A stretch of DNA of 12,500 nucleotides from NCBI RefSeq assembly GCF_042767895.1, contig NC_091555.1:8506163-8518662 (forward strand), read 5' to 3'. Source of the DNA: Penaeus vannamei (Eukaryota; Arthropoda; Malacostraca; Decapoda; Penaeidae). Below the pieces are notes generated by a model. The model had not been told where the DNA came from. It worked only from the letters and a program-made list of their open reading frames with translations, and ran no database searches. A program made the translations under genes and the position numbers. Below are positions 1 through 7,767 of the stretch, piece after piece; positions within the stretch are counted from its first letter, which is position 1, and each line of letters opens with the position of its first letter.

Positions 1-1806
1 TGAGAAGTGTTCCTGCTGACCTCACCGTGTTCTCCGGCCGACATCCGCTGACGACATGACACTCTACTGAGCAAGATTTATGGAGAAATCAGTGACTCAT
101 GGAACCACTGTGCATAAGCGTCATCGCCTATGCCGGCTGGTGATGCCTGTTTATTAGTCAGAATGGCATTTTTTTTTCGTTTTTTTTTTTCTAAAGATCA
201 AAGTTCCCCAAGTTTAACTATAGATTTACATAATTATACATATATATATATTTTGTCTCTTCATGTTTTCTTAAGCCACGAGATCATGGTGTGATTCTTG
301 AGCTACAGTTGAGGTGTCGATATATTCAGCATCAGCCTTCCTTTAGCATTTAAACGAAAATGTTCTACGACAGTGTACGTTTTTACATCATTAGTGTTAT
401 CCGAATCCTCGTGTCAGTCAGAATCGTAGACCTGTCGTTAGCTAGTGAGAGTTAGTATATTTATTGGATCTGTATTTTCCTTGGATTTTTCGTAAATGAT
501 TTTCAATATGATAAATCTCTACATTTTACTACACATTTCCATGTAATATGTATGTTTAATGTCTGGCCATGACAAAACAGAAATAAATAAATAATCTATC
601 TAATTATGTTTTTTATCATCCTTTGTACGTTTCCGCAGAAATATTACACACACACGTTAATATTCAATGTTAGTTGAAGAAAAGACGGCAATTTTAATTC
701 TAAATAGTATCTTTAAACATGGTTACACACGCCACTTAGACATTACATCTAGGAACACAGATAACATTGCATGAACGATTATTGTAAACATATATTTGAA
801 TAAACTTACATGAGCTGATAAACAAAACAATTAATAATTTGGCTACTATGTTATATATAGAGAAGAAAGAAAGAAAGGGGAGAAAGAAATGTAATTTGAA
901 AAACAAGAGCCGAGACTGAGGTGGGTGATGGTGTTCTGTAACTAGCATATCATAAGACGAGTTGTTGCACGAAAACCCCCATTATTCACTCTACTACGGA
1001 TATTACCCGAGGTAGATAAATGCTATTACGAAAGCTGCAAAGACAAAACTTTCTCTTGATTATATTATAGTATAAACAAAACAAGAATTAAAATTACATT
1101 ACATAGTACAAAAAAACGGTCTGCTATATTCAGGGCTGGAATTCTACGGAAACTCGTCTGCTAAACGTAAACAAAAGACGACCGACGGGGTGGAGACGCA
1201 ACTTCGATTTTTTTTTCCCGATAGCTGTAATTTTGTAATCTTTAATGACTGCAGATGGTTTGCTGCAAATGAAAATATCTGAAGCAACATTGATATATTT
1301 CCCAATGTTGAAATAAAATAATCAAAATTGCTGAAACCATCCTGGTATGAACCAATATAATGTGGCAAACCGAACGTCATCACAACGGAAATTACATCCT
1401 AAGACACTTGCACTGGGTCTTCCAGCTGGGCTTCACCAAAGGCAGAGCCACAGTCCCATATAGTGACTTTACACCTTCAGTCCTGCAACACACTCTCTGT
1501 TAATAGTCGTATACTTTTTAGTTAAATCGAGTTTACATGTTCACTGTTGCATCTTTTCAAGTTAAATATCTAATACATTTTTTGTAAAGAGGTGCGGGTG
1601 CATTTCATGTTGTTGAATAGTGTTACATTATTACGTATCTGTTGTATAGTATTTTATGCGGTGAAAGGAACAAAAAATTAACGCAGAAATCCTATAATCA
1701 TCACTATCTGACCCTACACACTGTTATTGTAATAAACTATTCATCCGTTTATGATAGTGTATGATTCCAATTCATTATTTACATACGTTTTCTTTATCAC
1801 CTACAG
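1..1806. other. AT-rich stretch with no supported gene
   Basis: I see no coding region I would defend here. The first 59 bases stay open in two plus-strand frames and then stop (TGA at 49-51 or at 57-59). About 520 bases later overlapping AATAAA hexamers occur at 582-591, so the window could begin in the last exon and 3' UTR of an upstream plus-strand gene. That is only a possibility, because the open tails are too short to recognise. The rest is AT-rich with short T and A runs and short ORFs of no recognisable family. Confidence 0.35.
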
Positions 1807-1915
1807 CAAAGCGGTCAGCCCTGGCTATATTACCAAACTATGTCTGCTACTCGAAAAAAGATTTTTGACGCTTTCCCGGAAATCTATTTAGACTGGAGTG
1901 GAATAAAGAGCAATG
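1807..1915 (+). CDS. Candidate isolated internal exon, product unknown
   Basis: A good 3' splice site (pyrimidine-rich tract ending CACCTACAG at 1806) and a strong 5' splice site (AATG followed by GTAAGA from 1916) bracket 109 bases. Only one of the three plus-strand frames is open throughout. It gives 36 codons plus one base, including the piece MSATRKKIFDAFPEIYLDW. I do not recognise the peptide. No partner exon of matching phase was found: the ORF at 2296 cannot be joined to it in frame with the acceptors I could see. It may be a real exon of a gene with large introns, a fragment of a mobile element, or chance. Confidence 0.22.
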
Positions 1916-2295
1916 GTAAGAGAAAATATGGTATTAGAAATGCAACCCCACACCTAATTTAAAGAATCTGAGCGTATCGTGTGGTAGAACACATCATTCT
2001 ATGATAGTTTTCTTTTATACCAATTTCTGCGCAAATTGATAATAACGGAGTTAGAGAGGATATAAAATCCACGATTTCCAGGAGCCGCGGTAACCTTCCG
2101 CCTCCAACGCTGCGACAAAATGACAAAAAGTCGTTAAGAGCGACGAGAAATCGGACGGATTTGTAGCGGATGACGTATGCGAGGGAAATCAAATGAGCCA
2201 ATTAGATTCGTGCGTGAACATCGACACTCAATAGATCACGTGACAATAGAAGCTGGGCCTAGGAGAAGACTGTTGAAATTCAAATCAGTTCCATC

Positions 2296-2529
2296 ATGGC
2301 TAGACAGTGTGTAGGTTGTGAGAAAAATTATTTCGATTTCACTGGGAAACATCAGCAAAAAAACGAAGCAAGCTTACTAAATCTACATCACGGTGTACTG
2401 CTAGTGGAAGTACGATGCCCGCACTGTAAGACATCGTATCATTACAGAAATGACATACACCAGTGGGTTTGTAGTGCATGGAAAAGGATTCAAATACAAA
2501 ACGAAGAAAGCAGTGTAACTTTGCTGTAA
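2296..2529 (+). CDS. Small ORF with two CxxC pairs, zinc-ribbon-like, unknown function
   Basis: This is a 77-residue ORF starting at an ATG in a fair Kozak context (ATCATGG), with an in-frame TAG 36 bases upstream. Cysteines occur as C5-x2-C8 and C41-P-H-C44, with a further C59 in a QWVC motif. Two CxxC pairs about 32 residues apart suggest a zinc-ribbon or similar metal-binding fold, although chance is not excluded. The stop codon TAA lies inside the sequence GCTGTAAGCG, which is also a plausible 5' splice site, so the reading may continue into another exon instead of ending. It sits just upstream of the direct repeats at 2646-2874 and could belong to a repeat element. I do not recognise the family. 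Confidence 0.3.
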   Translation: MARQCVGCEKNYFDFTGKHQQKNEASLLNLHHGVLLVEVRCPHCKTSYHYRNDIHQWVCSAWKRIQIQNEESSVTLL

Positions 2530-2645
2530 GCGAACACAATACCCGCCAGCAACGACCTTGTAATACCCCGACGATCCCAGTGAACCGCAGCCTGGCCCGT
2601 CTGGAGTTAAAGCTGAAGGTAAGATGTGGTTCAAACTGTTCCTGA

Positions 2646-2874
2646 GTCTGGGCTCTCTCCTGTCGGAACATACGAGGTGAAGATTTTGCAGACCAGACCG
2701 AGGGTGGGTGGGGGGCGGTAGCCCCCCCTCCTGGAAAGGGATATAAGGGGGTGAAGACCCCTACATTTACCGAAAATGTGTCAGATACCTGGTTTGTCCG
2801 GGCTCTATCCTGCCGGATCATACGAGATGAAGATTTTGTAGACCAGGCGGTGGGTTTAAGGGGGCGGAGCCCCC
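2646..2874 (+). repeat. Two diverged direct repeats with G-run/C-run hairpins
   Basis: The block at 2646-2697 recurs at 2796-2847, offset by exactly 150 bases, with 7 mismatches over 52 ungapped positions. Each copy is followed by a G-run/C-run hairpin: 2711-2727 (GGGGGCGGTAGCCCCCC) and 2860-2874 (GGGGGCGGAGCCCCC). A third hairpin, GGGGGTGAAGACCCC, lies between them at 2747-2761. The ORFs that cross the block are by-products of the repeat and I do not annotate them. It looks like a small tandem or satellite-like piece of a dispersed repeat. I cannot name the family. Confidence 0.7.
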
Positions 2875-3422
2875 TATACAACCTAGAAATGTGTACTTTG
2901 CTTACTAGTATTCTACCAATATTTTTCAAAATTCCCAGATATGAAGACCTATCATGCCCTCCCCAGCTATCGTAGTTATGCTTCTTTTGCAAAGGTAGAT
3001 TCGTTCGAAACACGACGAAAGCTACTGGAAAATTATTTTATTCACCCAAAAAATGGTATGGGATTGCATCTCCAAATTTCCCGAAAATATATCGTACAAC
3101 ATTTGGGTACTTAAAATAACCTGGAAACGGCACAAAGAGAACAAAAATGTGCATCGGAATCGTGTGCGAATAGGCTGCTTCAAATCCTTAGAACATTAGT
3201 TCGATCATCAGTAACAAAAACTTAGAATTGTTTGTTTCATGCTTTTACTTTTTATACATATTGAAAGTATCTTGGCTCATCTTTTATCTAAATTTCTAGT
3301 TTCTTTATATTTTCCACTATTTAAGTTGATAACACGGAAAGGAATGGTTCACTTGCCCTAAAAACTATCCCATATATAAGAACTCTCCGTTTTATTCCAT
3401 TCAAAAACACTTTCCTTCAGTG
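2875..3422. other. No gene seen
   Basis: AT-rich spacer between the hairpin repeats and the MITE. I see no splice-bounded open frame or recognisable peptide on either strand. Confidence 0.4.
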
Positions 3423-3744
3423 AGGGCCTATCACACTTGCACTTTTTCCGTCATATTTTGGGTTTCCGTCTGAATTTGACGCTTTCTGCAAATATCCGTC
3501 GACTAATTTCCGTCTTGATCTGGTGTTACGGTGATAAAGAACTAAACATTTTATATTGAGAAATTAAAAGTTAGTGTATGAGAATGTTTGTGATTCCCGT
3601 GACCTCACTAGCATGGCGCCCTGCTTGTTTACATGGACGCTATGTATGCTATCTTGTTAGTGTGAGAAGTTCAGACCATTTGCAAACGGAAAGCTCAGAC
3701 TGAAACGTAAAAATAGACGGAACAGTGCTAGTGTGATAGGCCCT
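3423..3744. mobile_element. Non-autonomous DNA transposon (MITE), 322 bp, long imperfect TIRs
   Basis: The left end AGGGCCTATCACACTTGCAC (3423-3442) matches the reverse complement of the right end (3725-3744) with one mismatch. The similarity resumes through CCGTC at 3448-3452 and 3716-3720. Further in, the arms still align imperfectly for roughly 80 bases, sharing TTTCCGTCTGA-like and TGCAAAT pieces, so the element could fold into a long hairpin. It has no coding capacity. The outer flanks read TGA on the left and TTA on the right if the ends are set at GGGCC. A 3-bp TNA target duplication with GGGC-type ends would fit the PIF/Harbinger superfamily, but the two flanks are not identical, so the superfamily is a guess. 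Confidence 0.75.
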
Positions 3745-4240
3745 TATATATTAGGGCCACGGAAGGTAGCAGCCCTTTCAGTGGCGGTCACAAGACACTC
3801 GATACGGCCAGGAGGCATGTAGGCCTATACAACCGCCGGGACAAGTCTGGGTTTTGCTTTTTGAGTTGTCAAGTTATCGAGAAGTGGATTTGTTTAAAAG
3901 TTTTGTGCTCTCTGTGAAATAAAACTGGAAACTTCGTGCCACGCTCTCTTTAATCTGTCGGGCCGACACCAAGCCTTTTTTCCGTACACCTGTTTGAGTA
4001 ACTGCCTCTCCATTTAATTTTTGTGCTGCTATATAAGCATAATTTATCTGTCCTGTTTGCGTTCGTCGAACTAAATCACCGGGTGTCAGCAGTAATTGAC
4101 GTGTAACATAGAATATTTTAGTCATAGCTGTATTCAACACTGTTCTCTCAAAGAAAACTTCTTTTGCGGGGTAACATGATTAAATTTGACATAAATGGGC
4201 GGGAGGGGAGAAAAGCATACATACTCTCTCACAAACTAAC
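3745..4240. other. No supported gene
   Basis: A minus-strand open frame of 88 codons (3874-4140) occurs here. It has no recognisable motif, no upstream splice context and no known similarity, so it is not annotated as a gene. The first bases complete a near-palindrome with the MITE end (GGCCCTTATATATTAGGGCC, 3739-3758). Confidence 0.35.
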
Positions 4241-4528
4241 GCGCACACACACACACACACGAACAAACGCGAACACAAACACACACACACACAACTACGA
4301 TACACACACACAACTACGATACACATACACACACACGCACATAAACTCACCACATAAACACACAGATACCCACAGTCGCATACACATTAATAACCTATAC
4401 AAAATAGCGTTGCATTTGGTGGATGTTCGAAAATTAATTCGAAACAGGCTCAAAGAGAGTTTTGACCGTGGCTGTACGATGTTTAACAAACACACAAACA
4501 AACACACACCAACAAACACATACACATA
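4241..4528. repeat. Interrupted (AC)n microsatellite
   Basis: AC dinucleotide runs dominate 4241-4375, interrupted by GAACAAACGC and by two copies of ACAACTACGATACACA. A second AC/ACAA-rich patch lies at 4486-4528. Long open frames on both strands here (His/Thr- or Val/Cys-rich) are products of the repeat and not genes. Confidence 0.9.
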
Positions 4529-5464
4529 AAAAGAAGATTGATGGCGAGTGAAAAACAAAAGACAGAGATAAAGAGATAAATTCGTAAAAAAAAGTCCTCC
4601 ACTCGTGTAAACGGAATAAGCCACGAAAAAGCTACTAAAATTATATTATTAAAGACTCATGCTGCATAGCCATTGTTAATGACTGCTTGTCTCTGTGCAT
4701 CTTTTTATTCCTTTTTCGCTGTCACTACACCATCATTTCTTACATTTTATTTGTATTTATGTGTCAGTCTTTTTCTGTATGTCCCAGGCAGACAAGAACA
4801 AAGCACAAAAACGTAAGTATATAGCTAACCTTTTCCCACTAAACTATTGAAAAAAGGGAAAAATTATCTTGTTATTTTATATTCTACAATTCCGTGAAGG
4901 AAGGTCGCTGCTGCTATTAATGTCATATTTAAACTGACTGACTTTGCGTATTTCGATTCATAATCACCAGTGTGACTTAGACAACACGTTTGTAACAAAA
5001 TGATTAAAATATGGTATTTGATGTATATCTGAAATAAATCGCAGACAATAAGCAATGGAATAAAAAATCGTTTAAATTGCAGTGCCTGGTATTCAGTATA
5101 CCTTGAGAGTTCTTTCACCAAAGGACATTTATCAAGATAGCCCTTTCCACTCCGTCTTTGCTCTCACGATTCGCAAAACCCTCTCTCCTCTTTCCTGTTT
5201 TTCTTTTGTTCACTAAGAAGAAATATCATTAAACAAATCCTAGCGACACTCCGATTTCCAAAGCGAGTCTTTCTGCAACTCTGGGAAAAGGATAAACATG
5301 GTGAGAGAGAAATTCGCTTTGAGACAAGGGCGCTCTTGCTCTCTTAAATCAAGGGAAAGGTTTCAGCGAAATCTTTATCTTTTCGAATTACATCGCCAAT
5401 CAATCCATTTATTATTACTATGTAATTCGGTATCAGTTTTTGCATCTTGCAATTGTGCGTGTGT
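4529..5464. other. No gene seen
   Basis: AT-rich sequence without a recognisable coding stretch, RNA gene or transposon end. Short open frames on both strands have no family signature. Confidence 0.4.
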
Positions 5465-5465
5465 T

Positions 5466-5467
<2 letters not shown>

Positions 5468-5522
<55 letters not shown>

Positions 5523-5573
5523 TAATATATAATATATATATAATATATAATATGTATATATATATAATATATA

Positions 5574-5668
<95 letters not shown>
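5468..5668. repeat. Long (TA)n microsatellite, about 200 bp
   Basis: Almost pure alternating TA over about 200 bases, with a central patch where AATATATAATATG-type variants occur at least twice. It adjoins a GTGTTTGTGT stretch on the left. The Tyr/Ile-repeat open frames on both strands are artefacts. Such a tract is self-complementary, prone to cruciform formation and slippage, and its assembled length should be treated with caution. Confidence 0.95.
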
Positions 5669-5669
<1 letters not shown>

Positions 5670-5881
5670 TGGGTCCAGCAAGAGCATGGTAGATGGTGAG
5701 TTTTGGGTTTAAGGTAGACAACCAAGACGTCTCGACTCCTTTATTGAAGATTATGTTGGAGTGCGGCTGCTCCTCGGAGCGAGGTGTTGCTCCTTGTCTC
5801 CCTGCAGAGAGTCTGCCTCATCTCCTGAACAGTGGTCTAAAGATCACTCTGTTATGTGGTTAGCATGTGATAAGCGTTACA
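5667..5881 (-). mobile_element. Possible solo LTR or LTR fragment
   Basis: Read on the minus strand, the block begins TGTAACGCTTATCACATG at 5881 and has an AATAAA hexamer at 5745-5740 in the context CAATAAAGGAGTC. It ends in CCACCA just before the TA microsatellite. TGT at the start, an internal polyadenylation hexamer about 140 bases in, and CA at the end are the layout of a short Gypsy-like LTR. I found no target-site duplication, no second LTR and no primer-binding site. The end at the microsatellite is uncertain, so this is a tentative call. Confidence 0.3.
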
Positions 5882-6105
5882 TCAGGACATAGCTCTTGCG
5901 GAAGGGGATATACAACACAACATTGGAGTGTCTAGTGTGGCAAAAAGAGAGGGCTAAGCAGGGGAAGCAATGATCAGGCGTATATAAATAAGTATGTGTG
6001 TGAAGATACGTATGTGACAAACATGTAGAATTATATAAATATGTAGAATATAGCAATAAGATATAGGTATATCTTGGTTACATCTCTATACATATATATT
6101 GATAA

Positions 6106-6234
6106 ATGTGTGTGTGCGCATGTGTGTATGTATGTGTGTTTGTATATGGGTTTGTGTGTGTATCTGTTTTTGCATCTAGTTGCTTATGTTTGTTTGTGTT
6201 TGTGTATTTGTGTATGTGTTTGTATGTATAGGTA
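6106..6234. repeat. GT-rich microsatellite tail
   Basis: A degenerate GT/TTTG/TATG-rich tract. On the minus strand it reads as a CA-rich tail following the 3' part of the SINE copy at 6275-6370, as crustacean SINEs often end in a microsatellite. The Val/Cys/Tyr-rich open frames across it are repeat artefacts. Confidence 0.8.
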
Positions 6235-6274
6235 TGACTATGAAAAATGGAATAATGCACTACCGCATTTATAT

Positions 6275-6370
6275 CATGAATATATTAACCTCTCCGATCG
6301 GGATTCGATCCCTTGCCGCCATTGCAAGAGATTGCAAGACGAACACTCTCTCCACTAGGCCACCACCCAT
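6275..6370 (-). mobile_element. tRNA-derived SINE head, minus-strand copy
   Basis: Read on the minus strand it begins ATGGGTGGTGGCCTAGTGGA. It has a pol III A-box-like sequence TGGCCTAGTGGA (6362-6351) and a B-box-like sequence GGATCGAATCCC (6311-6300), about 40 bases apart as in tRNA-derived SINEs. The anticodon region does not fold as a clean tRNA, so it is a SINE head and not a functional tRNA. The 3' side continues through AT-rich sequence into the CA-rich tail. Confidence 0.75.
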
Positions 6371-6454
6371 CAAAAGGATTGTGCAACCAGGTGCCACCTA
6401 GTGCCATGGACATTACCTAACTACTCATACATGAGTAAGTATAGCGAGATCTTC

Positions 6455-6550
6455 ATGGGTGGTGGCCTAGTGGATAGAGTGTCTGTCTTTCAATGTCTTG
6501 CAACGGCGGTAACGGATCGAATCCCGATTGGAGAGGTTAATATATTCATG
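6455..6550 (+). mobile_element. tRNA-derived SINE head, plus-strand copy
   Basis: This is a second copy of the SINE head in opposite orientation, matching the first over 96 ungapped bases with 9 mismatches. The A-box-like sequence is at 6463-6474 and the B-box-like sequence at 6514-6525. Past 6550 it still shares TATGACTATCATACC-like sequence with the other copy but lacks about 30 bases of its tail and the microsatellite, so it is shortened. Confidence 0.75.
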
Positions 6551-6574
6551 TATGACTATCATACCTTTTGCCAC

Positions 6575-7254
6575 TGATGGTAAAGGCTACTCTCTTCGGA
6601 TGATGATTACTGCAGTCTAGGTTAGTATTTTGAATCTAGTATTATTCTTAGTCTTCAATAGCCATCTTAATGACAGTCGTCTGCTGTCTCTCTCAGCCAT
6701 CGAGTCAGAAATCGAATCACTTCATGCTAAGTAGCACCACCCTGATTTGCATGATTCCCAGAAAAAGATCTCCAACCAGCAGGCAATTTCCATAAAATCT
6801 CATCTGGCTCTCACTCTGAAAAGTTTGCCTCTCAGTAACAGAGTAATACGCTGTAGAGTGAAATTATAAACGATTCAAGGAAAAAACGAAAAAAGTGCTA
6901 ATTTTCTCTGTAATGCATATATGTGTAAATTTTGCCTTGACTGGATCCCAAACGACTCGACATAAGAGGACCACAGTTTACTCGAAAAATACTTGCAGAG
7001 AGAGAGGTAAATAGATAGATAGATGGACAGAGAGAGAGGTATTTTCACTTTCAGCTATAGTCGTCCTTTTTTCGCTGTAAGAGGTTGCTATATAATCTGG
7101 TTCTGGCATATGTGTACACTACCTTGTAGTACATGGACACTAAAATGGAATTAATTCAACCAACCATACTCCCTTCCTCTGACTTGACCATTCTTCTCAT
7201 TATTATTATCATAATTACCATTTCTATATTTTCTCTTGTCCATTTCGTGTTCCT
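6575..7254. other. No gene seen; short AGAT/AGAG microsatellite
   Basis: Spacer downstream of the lectin-like gene. It contains a short AGAG/ATAG run at about 6996-7040. I see no convincing exon on either strand. Confidence 0.4.
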
Positions 7255-7260
7255 TTTATT
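7255..7260 (-). terminator. Candidate polyadenylation signal AATAAA of the lectin-like gene
   Basis: AATAAA on the minus strand lies 7 bases after the TAA stop at 7270-7268. If used, the 3' UTR would be unusually short, of the order of 20-40 bases. No equally good signal was noted immediately beyond it. Confidence 0.4.
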
Positions 7261-7267
7261 TAGATGA

Positions 7268-7767
7268 TTAAATACTAATGGCAATCTCGCAGACATGCAA
7301 GTAGCTGCTGGGGCTGATAAAGAAAAGGAATTTTCCCTCCATGCCTTCTGGTGGCGTCACGGTGAAGACGTAAGCTGCGTTGAGTGTATTTTGAGCTCTG
7401 GGGGCGATCAATAGGTTTTCTGAATATACAGACGAATTACCGAAGTACACATCGGGGAGAGTTGACCCAGACCACGACTGCACTCGGACAACTCTGATGG
7501 CCAAAGGTCCAGGAAGATCGACTTTCAGCGTATGGCCACCGTAAATGGTAGTGCAGTAACTTTCTTCGAAATTACAGTAGTAGCCATCAACAGCGTAGAG
7601 AGGCGAGCGGATGCCATAGTAAGCAGTGGCAGTAGCCGTGGTCAGGTGTGAGATGTCACGATAGGCCCACGAGGAGTAGCACGAGGCGAAGGTGTTGGCC
7701 TCGTAGGCGGAGGCGTAACCCGGCCAACGCTGGGACACTCGAGCCCTGTACAGGCTACACACATTGT
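7268..7767 (-). CDS. Exon 3 of the lectin-like gene: FTP / galactose-binding-like domain
   Basis: 500 bases encode the end of codon 104 to residue 269 and the TAA stop. The 3' splice site is CTCTCGCTCTACAG, a strong pyrimidine tract, just before ACAATG. The joined codon 104 is GAC (Asp). There is no in-frame ATG at the 5' end, so this exon cannot start the protein by itself. Cysteines C107, C133, C168, C175 and C263 are available for disulfides; C168 and C175 flank the short loop NFEESY. Confidence 0.75.

Larger units (their letters stand above)
6275..6550. repeat. Inverted repeat: two SINE heads, 96-bp arms, 84-bp spacer
   Basis: The arms at 6275-6370 and 6455-6550 are about 90 percent identical in opposite orientation with an 84-bp spacer. 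The spacer contains a small palindrome (ACTCATACATGAGT, 6422-6435). A transcript through the block could form a long stem. Confidence 0.85.

Noticed and set aside
1348..1502. A short plus-strand frame of about 47 codons containing GFTKGRATVPYSDF
   Set aside because: Too short, with no splice partner or homology I can recognise. Chance openness is likely.
2339..3013. A 224-codon minus-strand open frame
   Set aside because: It crosses the direct repeats, whose copies generate its two similar internal segments, and overlaps the plus-strand CxxC ORF. No motif supports it.
3874..4140. An 88-codon minus-strand open frame
   Set aside because: The peptide has no recognisable motif, hydrophobic segment or splice context. 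It could be a worn transposon fragment, but I cannot support that.
4164..4624. Open frames of 121 and 109 codons on opposite strands
   Set aside because: They consist largely of (AC)n translated as Thr-His or Val-Cys and have no other signature.
5298..5725. Several long open frames on both strands rich in Tyr-Ile repeats
   Set aside because: They are translations of the self-complementary TA microsatellite, which is open in several frames by nature.
6074..6401. Open frames across the GT-rich tract and SINE
   Set aside because: They are produced by the microsatellite and the SINE head, with no protein family similarity.
6455..6527. Possible functional tRNA gene
   Set aside because: A- and B-box sequences are present, but the anticodon arm and acceptor stem do not pair as a proper tRNA, and a 90 percent identical copy lies in inverted orientation. 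A SINE head fits better.
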